This document shows positions 37,068-50,487 of a DNA stretch of 64,000 nt, in pieces. Every line of letters begins with the position of its first letter. Positions within the stretch are counted from its first letter, which is position 1. The position numbers and the translations under genes are program-made. Below the pieces are notes generated by a model. The model was not told the DNA's origin. It was given only the letters and a program-made list of their open reading frames with translations, and searched no databases. Source of the stretch: Luzula sylvatica (Eukaryota > Streptophyta > Magnoliopsida > Poales > Juncaceae); the NCBI GenBank assembly GCA_946800325.1, contig OX326956.1, forward strand, positions 12,689,167-12,753,166, in the 5' to 3' direction.

Positions 37068-38069
37068 TATGTCTACTATAAAATTGGTTTTACCAAGCTC
37101 TTGATGTAATTAGTTTTTAATCTGTTTGATTTGCTTTAAACTTCGTGCCTATACCAGATCCGACCATTCACATAACTTTATATTTCCGTTAAGTTTCCCT
37201 CACTCCGTCATCTTCGTCCTGTCTTTCTCGTGCTAGGGAATCGAGCGGCTAAGCCCTACCCTCGCAAAAGCCCCTCTCCTCCTCACGATTTTGCTAGCCT
37301 TTAGTCAATCTCTCATGCGAAGAACTTTCAATCTCCCCAGAAAATCCTTTATTATGGAGTTTGATTTTTAAGGTATCAATATTGGATTATTTCTTCTTCA
37401 TGGATTTTACTTGCTAGTTCGGATTTCACTTGCTAAATCCGCAAACAATTATCAATGCTAATTAAAACTTTGATTGGTCGCAGTTTTGAATGATTACACT
37501 CTAATTTCAGGTTTTAGAGTTGACAATTTCTCATTCTTTGCAATTTTTCAGTGCATTTGTATGCCAGTCTTTACGGATTTTGATTCTGATTAGTTTTTTT
37601 TATTTGATATGGGTTTGTAATTGTCTTTCCTTTTGACTTTTGAGTAAACATGGTTTGCAATTGTCTTTTATTTTTTGACTATTGAGTAAACAGGGTTGGC
37701 AATTTTCATTTGTAACTTCGAATTTGGTTAGTTCTTTAATTAAATTCTATCTGCTGAATTTTAACTCTTGCTAAATTTGATGCGAAATTGTTTCGGTATG
37801 TTCAATAAGTATATATATAGCAATGCAATTATGCGACGGAGAGGCAAGATCTGGGCTAGGGCGATGGAGAAGGTGTAATGAGGGATTTGGGTTTTATTTT
37901 GCATCAAGAGGAGAAGGGGATGGTTAACGGAGGGAGAGAGAGAGAGATTAACAGAGATGAAGGGAAGACCATAAGTCGGATCAAATGGACACGAATTTTA
38001 AAGCATATCTAATGATCATTAAACTAATTACACCAACACCTTGATAAAATCGATTTTACAGTAGACAAA

Positions 38070-38072
<3 letters not shown>
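37065..38072. mobile_element. Micron-like element flanked by (TA)n, second family
   Basis: The ends are GAGTATGTCTACTATAAAAT and, inverted, GAGTTTGTCTACTGTAAAAT, with about 60 bp of arm similarity. It shares the (TA)n at 37033-37064 with its neighbour and has another on its right. Non-coding. Confidence 0.75.
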
Positions 38073-38117
<45 letters not shown>

Positions 38118-38305
38118 GATAAATATCTAAAATATCTGTAAATATTTTTTGAAAATAATTCTATCATCAAAAAATTAATTTATCATATAACTCTCCAATC
38201 CCATATATTATATCTGTAGTTTCTTTCCAAATAATCCAACAGTGGATTGGTTGGTTTTTTTTTTTTTTTTGTCGGATTACTACTTCCAGAGTACCATTAA
38301 TTTTC

Positions 38306-39173
38306 GGAAATTTTTCAGAAAACCCCTATCTTTTTTGGATATTTAAAAAAAAAACCCTATCTTTTTGAAAACTCCAAAAAAACTACTCTACCAAATTTTT
38401 TTTTTCAAATACTCCCTTAGGGGGTCAAAGTTAATCATGGATGGTGTTAAAAAAAATTTATGAACAAAATACCCTTCATTTACATATGTAGTAATTAAAA
38501 GAATATTTTTGTTATTTGTATTAATTTTTAAAAAGTTCTAATTTTTTTTAGCTTATAATAATTTAAAAAAATAATTATCATATGTTATATTTATATAATT
38601 TTAATATTCACACATTATATATATTTGACTTTTATATATTTTTTTCTGAAAAATCAACATAAAATAATAATAAGATGAACAACAATATTGAAAGAACACC
38701 TTGCAAATATTTAAAAATGCAAATATCACGAAACTATTAAAAACATACAAAAAAGAAGAACGAAAATAAAAAAAAACTAGAAATTTAAAGAAATATTTTT
38801 CTCTCAATATATTTTCAAGGTGTTTATTTAATTATTATCTGATGTTAATTTTTATTGAATAATAAATGAAATGTTAAAATTATACAAACACAACATTTAA
38901 TAATTTTGTTTTTGTAAAATCACTATATGTTAAAAAATTATTATGAATTTTCTTAAAACTAATAAAATTAATGAAAAATTAACAAAAATATACATATGAA
39001 AATAGAAGGGTATTTTGATCATAATTTTTTTTAATACCATTCATGATTAAATTTAACCCCATAGGGGGGTATTTGAAAATAAAAGTTTGATATAGGGGTT
39101 TTTTGAAGTTTCCAAAAAAAATAGGTGTTTTTTAGAATATAAAAAAAAATAGGGGGTTTTTTGAAAATTTCCC
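38306..39173. mobile_element. Mutator-like non-autonomous element, 868 bp
   Basis: The ends GGAAATTTTTCAGAAAACCCC and, inverted, GGGAAATTTTCAAAAAACCCC are flanked by the exact 9-bp duplication TTAATTTTC (38297-38305 and 39174-39182), which is typical of Mutator-type elements. The arms stay similar for over 100 bp. Non-coding. Confidence 0.8.
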
Positions 39174-39289
39174 TTAATTTTCGGGGTACATAACTACATA
39201 TTATTCCCACACTCGCAAGGTTCTCACCCTTTATATTCTCTAGCGACTAGCGATCCTTGCCATAGAAAATTGAGATTAAATATGGAGTC

Positions 39290-39940
39290 CCACAATGATG
39301 TATATTCTTGATGCGTCAATGGAGACTGTTTTAATGAGTTGATTAGATTGATTAATCCTCCAATCAATGCTTAATTTAATTGATTCAATTAAAAAGATAA
39401 TTAATGTAATAAAACATTCTTGATGAATACGTCAAAAATATTTTATTGAGTTTGGAAAGCAACATATATTTTTCCTAGAAAATTTAGTCTGCTCAGGTCC
39501 ATATGTTTAGTGACCAATGCATGTTCTCGCTGGCCTCGGATTTTGGCTCCGTAGACACATGTCACACATGCCTCCAAAAAATAAAAATAAAACCCTTTGT
39601 TACGTATAAACACATTATACATATTAATATTAATATGGGGTTATATGTTCAGCACCCACAACACACAAAAATAAGTTTGATGAAGTAACAAATAATGGTT
39701 AAGTAAATTTATTAGTATTATTAATTGATTCAATTAACGAGTTGATTGATCGTTTAATTTAACTGACACGTTAATTAATATATATTAATATAATTTATTA
39801 ACGTATTAATTGAATGTATTAATTAATAATTAATTAAATTAATTAGAAGGACTAATCAACTAACATAACTTTTTTGCCACATCATCAAAGAACGTGAGAT
39901 GATTTTGGAGGGCCGAATATATTTTCCTTGTTAATATAGC
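39290..39940. repeat. Two TTAATTGA-rich palindromic MITE remnants
   Basis: About 39290-39480 and 39640-39935 share TTAATTGATTCAATTAA, a start like GTTATATGTTCAGCACCC and an end like CCGAATATATTTTCC with the element at 18748. The boundaries are approximate. Confidence 0.45.
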
Positions 39941-40092
39941 AAATGAGCCAACACCCCGGTGTGAGAATAAAAAAATCATATATTATTATATATTATGAAA
40001 GATAGGTTCAAGACTCATTTACATCAATGGATGTATAACATAACTGTTAATTTAGAAAATAGTATTTTATATTAATAAAGTTTACTATGCAT

Positions 40093-40923
40093 GTATGTGT
40101 GAAATGTCATGTTCATGAATGTTCTCAACCCGAGAAGTGTGCAGATAATGTGCTTACGAGTCGACATGAAGGACAAAGCTTGGCTCTGACATTTGCGGTT
40201 TAGACATTTGAGCTATGGAGGTCCGCGAGAGTTGGCGAAAAAGTACATGGTGCACGGTCTGCCAAATATAGACTATACGAGCAGATTTTGCGAATGTTGC
40301 ATACTCTGTAAACATTCAAGAGTCCAGTTTTAGAAAAAGGCGAAATATACAGATGCAAGCCCTCTCGAATTGGTGCATATCGATATTTGTGGTCCGATCA
40401 CACCGAAATCGTTCAGTGAGAAAAGATATTTTATTACATTCGTTGATGACTACACAAGGAGGACCTGGATTTATTTTTTGAAGGAAAAATCCGAGGCATT
40501 CAAAGTGTCCAAGAGGTTCAAGGTGCTGGTTGAGAAGATGATCGGACGATATATCAAAGTTTTGCGGTCATATAGAGATAAAGAGTACATCTCAATCTCT
40601 TTTACAAACTTTTGTGAAGAACAAGAGATTAAGAGATTATTGACTGCGTCGTACTCGCCTCAGCAAAATGGTGTGACCGAGAGGAAGAACCGAACCATTC
40701 TCAACATGGTTCGGTCGATGTTGAAGAGTAAAGAAATTCCAAAAGAATTTTGGGCCGAGACGGTACAGTGTGCGGTGCATGTACATAATCGATGTCCTCA
40801 TGCGAAATTGGGTGAGAAAACACCTCAAGAAGCTGGTAGCAGTCAAAAACCGACAACGCCGCATTTCAAGATGTTCGGAAGTGTGACATATGCACATGTA
40901 CCAGATCAAAGGAGGACGAAACT
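40093..40923 (+). pseudogene. Decayed Copia pol, left part: GAG-pre-integrase and integrase
   Basis: The piece is 5'-truncated and starts in the GAG-pre-integrase domain (a W-to-stop change before HLRF, then LSYGGPRELAKK). An in-frame stop at 40330-40332 is followed by an open integrase segment with HIDICGP and FVDDYTRRTW. The usual second catalytic Asp (SDRGGE region) reads RSYRDKEY, so Asp is Tyr; the Glu of NGVTERKNRT remains. The frame ends at TKL, where an LTR begins at 40924. The missing continuation (LDDKSKKFVFIGYD) resumes at 54274, so this is one element split by 13.35 kb. Confidence 0.9.
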
Positions 40924-41027
40924 TGAAGGAAATACAGTTATAGATCAACTAGTAGCATGCACACATGAGGATAGAAATAACATAGTCAGTCATGATGGAC
41001 TGGTTGTCAGTCATGATGGACCTATAG

Positions 41028-42060
41028 TGAAGGGAAATATCCTCGACCCCGGGCCCGCGCAGCGGAATGAAGGCCCGGTCCGATTCCCCGATTCCCGAGA
41101 TCACGCCATGATTTCAAGGGTACGATGCAAATAGAAGGACAGATTCATACCGGTGCAAAATTGATTACACTCGAAGGGTTGATCGCTGCCTTCTATCTCC
41201 TGTCACGTTGGTGACAATCCGCGCGTCCCACACCACGCGTCTTTCACCGTTTGTTGACTACGCCGGTTCACTCGAATCGTGTTCGTGCGACCAAGCGTCA
41301 CCACCGTCTTTCTCACTCGAGTCGATCACAATCGAAAAACCACAAACGTCGTTCCTCTACTTGTATCCACGATGATTCGTAAGAAGTTGGTCGCGGATGC
41401 ACCTGCCTAGACGATGCACCGGCGAACTTGCACGATCTAATCGATTCTCTATCACTCGAGAAACTCTTTTCTCGATTTCTCTCTCTAAACACCTTTTCAC
41501 TCACTAAAGATCAAATCTGAATTTTCTCTTTTTCTCTTGTGTATTTGGCAGAATAATTGCTTAGAATTGCATGGTTAGGAGAGAGAAAGTATCCTATTTA
41601 TATCTAATATGATCAGGATTAGCCAAAAGGCATGTATATCCAATATACACCCTTTCACACAGAAAACTGCATGAACCTGGTCAGTATTCTGTCCAGACGA
41701 AATTGATAAATTTCTCTGACAGAAAATCACCTATCATGAAAGTTGTAGATAATCTAATTATCTACAAAACCCAATTTGGCCCAGCCCAATTGGAGTTCGT
41801 ATGCAACAGTTATGACTGTTTTACTAACTGTATGTCATACTATTGCACCCTTTCGGTATTTCACATAAACGACACTGATACTTCGTTCATATGAAATATA
41901 TTTCTACATGAAGGTTATAGATAATCTAATTATCTATTTAACCCAATTTGAACCATTCAAATCGGATTTTCCTACTGAAAGTAATGGCTACAAATGTACG
42001 CTTACATTCGTTCATCCACGTGTACACTTTTACGGTTGATCCGAAACTGTATTTCTTTCA
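41028..42060 (-). mobile_element. Solo LTR, minus strand, 1033 bp
   Basis: On the minus strand it runs from TGAAAGAAATACAGTTTCGG to ATATTTCCCTTCA, flanked by the exact 5-bp duplication TATAG (41023-41027 and 42061-42065). It is the same family as 7166-8155. Confidence 0.93.
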
Positions 42061-42232
42061 TATAGGTTAATCTGTCATATTACACAGAAATATACACCGT
42101 CAGTCATGATGGACTGGTTGGTCAGTCATGACGGACCAAAGAGAATTTTGTGTACCAATCTGTGAGTATGAGTCATGACTGACTGTATGTCAGTCATGAC
42201 GGACAATATAGTCAGTCATGACGGACTGTATA

Positions 42233-43118
42233 TGAAGGAAATACAGTTTTGGATCAACGGTAAAATGGTACGTAGAAGGACAAACGAACGTACGCGTTCG
42301 TGGGCATAAGAAATAATTTTAGTAAAACTGGCATGACTTTCAGATCCGAACTCCAATTGGGCTGGGCCAAATTGGGTTGGAAATATAATAAGATTATCTA
42401 CAACTTTTGTGAAGGTTTTAAGTCGGTTGGAACGATTTAACAATTTCGTTTCAACAGAATACTGAAAGATTGTGTGCAGTTTTCTATTTGAAAAGGTGTA
42501 TAGTATATATACATACCTTTTGGTTCATCCTTATCCTATGTAGTAGATATAGGATGTTTCTCTCTGATCTATGGAGTCAAGAGAAAGTTAATCGAAGTGA
42601 ATCAATGTCAATTAAAGAGTTAATCCTGAATCTAATTCAGATTAGACTAATTGAGATGATCATTCGAAAGAACACCATCAATAGTTGAATGGGTGTGATG
42701 AGAAAGAGAGAAAGAGAAAAGGAGTTTTCTCGGATTAGAGAATCAAACGCGATCAAGCAAGTTCGCCGGTGCATCGTCTAGGTAGGTGCATCCACGATCG
42801 AGGTGCTACGACTCACGATGGATACGAGTAGAGGAGCGACACATGTGGCTCTTAGTTGTGATCAAACCGGAGACATTCATGGAGATCAGACGGTGGGAGA
42901 CGTGTGGTATGGGACGCACAGGCTAGTCACCAACGTGACACCGGAGAAGAAGAAGGATGCGAGTGATCAACCCGTCGTGCGTGATCAATTTCACGCTGGT
43001 AATCGTCTATCCTACTTTGCATCATACTCTCGAAGTCGAGGCGTGATCTCGGGATTTGGGAACCGGACCGGGCCTTCATATCCGCTGCGCGGGCCAGGAG
43101 TCGGATCGATTCCCTTCA
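42233..43118 (+). mobile_element. Solo LTR, plus strand, 886 bp
   Basis: It runs from TGAAGGAAATACAGTTTTGG to CGATTCCCTTCA, flanked by the exact 5-bp duplication GTATA (42228-42232 and 43119-43123). It sits in the palindrome array of the surrounding LTR. Confidence 0.93.
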
Positions 43119-43827
43119 GTATAGTCATGACAAACTGTATAGTCTGTCATGACGGAATGTATAGCATGTGAGGTGTGTCACGACAGACTGTATAGTCAGT
43201 CATGACGGACTATAAGAGTAACTGCTGTTTTTAGTAACCGTGACTAGTGCGTCATGACGAACTTTATGTCAGTCATGACGGACTATGATCCAAATTCCAT
43301 ATTAACAGTTTTCTTTGTACTCATTAATCCTCTAATTAATGAGGTGATTAATATAAGATCTGGGTGATCCTTTCCTCTCTCCCTGATTAATTTTCTACAG
43401 AGATTATTATGCTTGTGAGACAAGTAATAGAGAGAGCTTGATAATCACCATTAGAGTTAGATGAAGTTCAAGCAAGTTTACGGATTACGGGAATCGAGCG
43501 TAACCGAAAGACGAGGCTCAAGGTGGATACGAGTAGAGCGATTTCACCTAAAATTCTTTATTGTGATCAAGCGAGAGCATGATAAAGGACGGACCGGATG
43601 CAATCCGGTTGTATACGACAAATCGGAGCTCAATCGAAGGTGTCGAATCGCGCGAGAATGGAACGCTTGTGTTACCGAAGATTGGAGCAACAAAAGGAAG
43701 CAACAACCATTCCACCCGTCGTCGTGATCAATTTCACGTGGTATGAATCTATGTCTATAATGGTCCTCAGGATCGGGTCGGACCGGACCCCACAATCCGT
43801 TGCGCGGGGCTCAGTAGTGACCCCGAT

Positions 43828-44829
43828 TGAAGGAAATACAGTTTCGGATCAACCGTAAAAGTGTACACAAGGATAAACGAATGTAAGCGTACATTCGTGG
43901 TCATAACTTTCAGTAGGAAAATCCAATTTGAATGGTTCAAATTGGGTTAGATAAATAATGAGATTATCTAGAACTTTTATGTAGAAATATTGTTCATTTG
44001 AATGAAGTATCAGTGTCGTCGTAATGGAATACCGAAAGGGTGCGACAGTTTGACATACAGCTAGTAAAACGTCCGTAACGTTTGCATCCGAACTCCAAAT
44101 GGTCCAGGACAAATTGGGTTGGAAAGATAATAAGATTATCTACAACTATCGTGAAGGTTTAAAGTCGGTTGGAATGATTTAATATTTTCGTTTCAACAGA
44201 ATACTGAAAGGGTGTCTGCAGTTTTCTGTCTGAAAAGGTGTATATTAGATATACATACCTTTTGGCCCATCATTATCCTATGTGATATAAATAGGATGTT
44301 TCTCTCTCTCTTTAAAGGCAGATCATTCAGTCCAACCTGTTGAATTAATTAGATTAATCCAGAATATTGAGAGTTATCTTTCAGAGAGTGAAAGAGTGCG
44401 AAGAGAGAAAACCGAGAAAAAGAGTTTTTCTCGGATTAATTAGATTAATCCGCGACCGACGTATTCCGACTCAAGGTGGATACACGTAGAGGGGCGACAC
44501 TTGTGGCCCTTCGATTGTGATCAAACCGAAGGAGCAAAACTGTTGGCTGTGGAAGAGTGTGGACGTGGGACACACGAAAGACAACCGGAGGCGTGTCAAG
44601 ACGGTGGGAGACGTGTGGTATGGGACGCACGGGCTAGTCACCAACGTGACACCAGAGAAGGAAAGGATGCGAGTGATCAACCCGTCGTGCGTGATCAATT
44701 TCACGCTGGTAATCGTCTATCCTTCTATTGCATCGTACCCTCGAAGTCATGACGTGATCTTGGATTTTGGGAACCGGACCGGGCCTTCATATCCGCTGCG
44801 CGGGCCCAGGATCGGGTGAATTCCCAACA
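43828..44829 (+). repeat. 5' LTR of the 10.4-kb Copia
   Basis: 1002 bp, from TGAAGGAAATACAG to GAATTCCCAACA. TGGTATCAGAGC begins two bases later. Confidence 0.9.
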
Positions 44830-44830
44830 G

Positions 44831-44842
44831 TGGTATCAGAGC
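44831..44842 (+). other. Primer-binding site of the 10.4-kb Copia
   Basis: TGGTATCAGAGC, initiator methionine tRNA type, just after the 5' LTR. A GC-rich leader patch at 45070-45180 follows. Confidence 0.9.
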
Positions 44843-47294
44843 GAACGCCATCGATTCGAGGGTCGAATCATAGTCGTATATTGGATATACGCACGGGTTA
44901 TCAAAGTTCGTACCCGTTTGCATGATGCTAGATATTTAGAACGTCAATTTCGTTAAAATCACAAGTGGAATTCACTAGATATCAATCAAAAGTTGATTGA
45001 GAGTATCTAGGAATGATCGTGAAAAAGTTTCATGATTTATCGTTTTGGAATTCACTAGATATTAATAAAAGTTCGTACCCCGGGGTCAGTTTTTGGCGCC
45101 CCGGACGCGTCCCGGACGAGGTTTTCTCGCGCCCCTTGGGCCTCTGCATTACAACGGATGGGGCAGGGACCCCCCTCTGGATGCTGATTTTGTTTTCGGG
45201 ATAACTTTGGCTACGAAACTCGGAATTTTGAGTTCTTTATATCGACTTGATCGGCATCAAACATTCTAGCATATAAGATAATTAATTATTTAGAATAATT
45301 AGTCTCCCTAAATAATTCATATGCATTAGAAAATCTTGTGATAGTGATACAATACAATTATGTCACGAAATGAAACATGCATAGGCATGATTCCTCATAA
45401 TATTTAAGTAATGGAAATGCCTTCCATGTCCACAACCACCGAGTTTGGTGTTACGTTTCACGTGGGTTCAGGCTAAAGTCGGGCACGTGATATTGTAACT
45501 ATCGAAAGGGTGGCAAGCATTAAATCAGGACTTGTGAGACCCAGGCTAAAGTCGACTCACTAGTAGGTTATTTGAACGATACGTTGGATATGGTTGTGAC
45601 TTAACTGTCCAGGACAATCGGATTGGAGTTCGGGGCATAGATAGAATGCACACACGGAACTGGGATTGCATATGATACGATCCATCACCGAAATTCTATA
45701 AAGGTTCAAGAGTCGTATTGGATACGATTGGATATTTATCCTACTTAAATAACGGGATCCCACCCGATAGGCTAAAATCACTTGTGGGAGGAACGGAAAT
45801 ATGGGTCTTGAGTGTTATGGACTTGGAGTCCCGTATTGGTATGAGGGTTATCGATTCGATAAAAATAACACATTCATATATTCATCATGTAAGCATATAG
45901 ATTAAGTACGCACGGTTAGGAGCTTAATCTTCATCATCCGTTTAGAATTATGTTTTCTAGCAATACCAAATATATCGATGAGATCGATATGATAGATGGC
46001 TTTTGGGCCGAAATTACCATGATTAACCTTGATAGTTAAAGAATAGTTCTTAGACTTAAAGGAACGTGTTGGACACGGAAAATGGTAGATTCGTGGCTCG
46101 AGGCTTTGGCTTTAGATAAATCCGGGTTCGATACACTTTAAGGAGGAATCGAACAATATTACGTGCCTTGTGGTGGCATGTATAGACGCAAATTTCTCAT
46201 AATTGTTTTGAGAATTCGGGTGCATATGGAAGTAATACACAACGCTCATGAAATAGTTTCAAGAGCTAGAGCGCGTTGAATGGTTCAATGCGGCTCAAAG
46301 AGTAGGTTAATTTTGAGACACCTTATGGGTCTTTGATTAACACTCGAGTGTTGATGGTACGAGATTTGATCTTCGTGACCGAATATCATATACATTCGAT
46401 AGATAAGTCGATCCCGAATTGCATGAGATGCGATGTAAATTTGAATAAGAGATGATTAGAGTGTTCGGGGAATCCAAAGCATAGAGATGCATGGATGTCC
46501 TTGTAATTCAAAGGCGGGATCGAAAGAAATATAGGTCTAAGGGTATTTTGGGAAAATGTTTTCCAAACAGAAAGTTCGGACAAGGAGTTGTCCAAACTAA
46601 TGACTCAAAGAATGGTGAAATCCGAGGAGGATTAAACCTAGAAGTTGATTGCTTCTTTTGGCGTTGCCGTCTTGGCCATATAAACGAGATACGCGTATCT
46701 TGATTCCATATGATGGATTGCTAGAATCTTTCGAATTAGATTCGATTGATTAATGTGATACTTATTTATTAGGCAAGACGACAAAGTGCATCATTCTCCA
46801 AAGGTTGGAGAAAGATCCAACGAATTATTGGAAATTACATTTAGATGTAAATGTTCCGATAAATTCCGAGGCAAGAGGAGGCTATCAATATTTTGTTACG
46901 TTTACGGACGGTTAAAGTAGATACGGTAATATATGTTTAATGCGTGCCGAAGCGGAGACTTTTGAAAGGTTCAAAGAGTTTCAAAAACAAAATACAAAAT
47001 CGACTAAGCAAGAAAATCAAAGCATTTTCGATAGGATCGAGAAGGCGAGTATTTGAACTAAACATTTCGATAGGATCGAGAAGGCGAGTATTTGAGTTAT
47101 AAGTATTGATTATCATTCATCATTGTGGAATCGTTTCACGATTATCTTTATTCGGAACATTGAGATGTGTCCGAAAAGAGGAAATGAACGCATGTTAGAC
47201 ATGATTCGATAAATGATAAGTCAAACGAATCTCCCAAAAATGTTTTGGGAATACGCCCTTGAGATAGCGGCACTAATGAATGGTTGTATATAAG

Positions 47295-49314
47295 TGTAAC
47301 GAGCATAATTAAGCACATTTTTAGGGTTTAAAACCATGCAAAATAATGTTAATTAAACATAAAAACATGCTATAATCTTTATATTCAACAATTCTTGAGG
47401 AAAATACTTTAATGATGAATTTATGTTTATTTCAGGTAAAAAAGGCCATATTTCGACAAATAAACCCCATGGATGGATTCCTCTCATCGAGACGAGCGTT
47501 TTGGATATAAAGATCGTACCATTCGGTGGAAGGACGAAAAAGTCGCAAAGTTTCTGATGAAACGGGTCAGAATTCCTATCCAAATGACCCGCTACACGAA
47601 TGGCTACACCGCAACTAACACAGCATACAACCGTCAAACCTCAGATCCTTCAGTTGATCCTCTGTGGCAATGTGATCACGTGACCCACAGTACATGCATC
47701 TGCCCTCTCTCGAACAACTCTCTTACGTGATCAGCTACACTCACAGAGCCACAAAAGATGTCACCAAGCAGTTCAAACGAACTCATTTGGCTCCATTCAA
47801 TCTCTTCTCCTCTCCAATTCCTCCAACACAGCAGTCTCCTGTTTGCAATTGAGTATAGTAAATGACGAAGAAACATTACTCTCTCAATATAACAGTGCCA
47901 TGGCTGTTGAGAGCTCGAGCTCGTCGTACAGGCGACGTGGCTCACTTCTCTCTCCACCAGCCACGTAGTAACCACCCTGGGACCCTCCTCCACCTCTATC
48001 TCCTCTCAATTTCGATCTCAAATGATAAACTCTGGTGCAATCTCGACTATAAATCTCTGCCATGAGCGAAGCTTAAAAAAAAACCCCTTTCGAGGGGCCT
48101 TTTGGCCCTCTCTCTTCTCCTTCACCTTCGTACCCACTCTCTCATCATCACCACTCTCTCAATTCCACTGATTAGAGCTTAAGTCTCCACCTTTCTCTGA
48201 GTTTAGCTCTGACCAGAACACCCCTCGCCATTACTGCCACCTCAAGCTCTTCTAGTACCCACTCTCCCTTCTCACACCACCATACCCACTCCCAGAAGGT
48301 GTCTCAAGCATCAATTAGATTGATTCAAGCCCAAGCTTCGAGCTTTCTCAGTTTGGCTTCGTGACAGAATCAACCTCCTCCATTAGAGACCTTCAAGCTT
48401 CTCATCTCCCTCCTGGCAGCTTCATTGGGGTGACAACAGACCATAGGATCTAGCCAGATCATCACAACATCCATCTCCACTCTCCATTCTCAGATTGGGT
48501 ACTATCTCTCTTGTTAGGATATTTTTGATATTTTCTTAGTTTCATGCTTGTTTAGATCCAGTTTTGTTTAGTTTTTAGATCTTGTTTGAATCTTTGAATC
48601 CCCCCTTTTATTTGTTTAATGCTTGTTATTCTGAATTTGTGATTTAGTTTAAGTTTAGTAGTGTTTGAATCTGTGCACTGTCTGAGCTGTTTCTTTAATT
48701 AGTTTAAAAATAGTTTTATATCTGATAAAAATCCATAAAAATATGTTTCTAAATCTTGACAACATCTAGTTCATGTAGGAATTTACTGCATCTCATTTCA
48801 TCCATTTTCTCATTTGTTATTGATTGTTAAATTCTAAGATCTGAATCTCTGTGTTTTCTGTCCAATAATTAGTCTTGCATTTTTAGTTAATCGATTATTG
48901 CATATAAAAATCTATAAAAATTATTATGTCTTGTTTGTTTGATTATTGATCTGTGATAAAAGTTTGAAATAATTTGGAATTGTAATTTGAGCTATAAAAA
49001 TTATTGAAATTGATACTTTTCTGTGATCTAGTTTTTGAACACTCTTTGTTTGAGGAATTTTAGAATTTATTTGGATTGATAAAAAGATCTGAAAATTGGA
49101 ACATAGTCTCTCTCAGTGTTGAATTTGTTGTGTGCAATTTAGGAGAATTTTTGGGACTATGAAAGTTGAATTAGAACATTAAACGCTAGAATTACCGTAA
49201 TCTCCCTGTGGATCGATACCCTAACTTGCCATTTTGCTAAGTTTAGGAAGAAATTAAATATTGTTGAATTACTCAAATTAAGAAATAAACGACGCTTAAA
49301 ATTTCGAGTTTTCA
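47295..49314 (+). mobile_element. Solo LTR, TAT/Ogre-like Gypsy type, 2020 bp
   Basis: It begins TGTAACGAGC and ends GAGTTTTCA, with the exact 5-bp duplication ATAAG (47290-47294 and 49315-49319), and it splits the integrase of the surrounding Copia. CCCTGTGGATCGATACCCT (49204-49222) near its 3' end is a motif common in plant TAT-type LTRs. A TATA box (CTATAAATCTC, about 48047) suggests its old promoter. Orientation follows from these. Confidence 0.85.
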
Positions 49315-49867
49315 ATAAGATATGGACCATAAACCTTCTAATCGGTACAAAAGACGCCATATGAGATATGGATCGGAATGGTTCCGAAGTTGTCATTTGT
49401 ACATATTTGAGGATGTGAGTATATTTCGAAATTGGTTTCGATTAAACTCAATCCCAAATCTGAAATTTGTTCGTTTATCATATATCCTTAAGGAAACTAA
49501 AGGGTATTAGTTCTAACGTCCCGACGGAAATGAGATTTTCGTGGCTCGAAGAGATGCCTTCTTGGAGGAGGACTGGATGCGCACAAGTTTGGAACTTGAT
49601 GTTGCTAATCTCTATGCGGGCTAGTGGGAGTAGAATAAATCTCGAAAGAGTTCGAGATCTGAAAATGAACATTGAGCCGATGAAAGTTGACACGACTTCA
49701 TCAAGAGTTTATGAATACGAGTCGAACACACAAATGAATTTTTCGTAGATCAAGTAGGCTATATCATAAGCCGATAAATACGGATTTATCGTGGCTAATG
49801 ATGATAGATCGAAATCATATGATGATTCGATATCCTACAAGGATCCTATGAAAAGTAACGATTCCAC

Positions 49868-50487
49868 TGAAACAAAATATGGCTTAAGAATTAACTTGGA
49901 AGAATTTATATAAATAGGCAAATCTGCAGTCAGAATTGGGTTCGTTCGAACGAACTATTTAAGTGCGTTCGAACGAACTATTTAAGTGCGTTCGAACGAA
50001 CTTATTCGTGATAGTCAGAAGAGAGTTTGTTGGAATGAACTATTTAAGTGCGTTCGAACGAACTTATTTCCTATATATATATAGAATTCTGATTTCGTTT
50101 TAACCTAAGCCTCTTTTCAGAAATTAGGGTTTTGAGCCGCCGCTTTCTCTCTCTTCTTCCACAGAATTTTAGATTAGATCTAGAGAGATTGAGAGGGAGA
50201 TTTGAGCAAAGAACTTGAGAGAATTAATCGTGACGTCGACTAGAACGACGTTGACGGTTTCCGATCGGTCGAAATCAAGGTGGACACGAGTAGAAGGATT
50301 GCACGAGCACTCCTTGGAGAAGGTTCGCGGATTTGGAGAAGAAGTTGACACGTACTAACTTGTACGAGGTAATTTTCTCCAACCCTTCCTTTTTGGATGG
50401 TTTTCGAGTGTGATCCCGGTAGAATTAGGTTATGCATGCGAAACTAATTCCGCTGCACACTTTGATAAACGTGTGCGTAACCCTACA
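49868..50487 (+). mobile_element. Solo LTR with GTTCGTTCGAACGAAC palindromes, 620 bp
   Basis: It begins TGAAACAAAATATGG and ends CGTAACCCTACA, with the exact 5-bp duplication TCCAC (49863-49867 and 50488-50492); it splits the reverse transcriptase N-terminus. Several 16-bp perfect palindromes (49942-50067) lie just before a TATA box (CCTATATATATATAG, near 50072). Confidence 0.9.
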
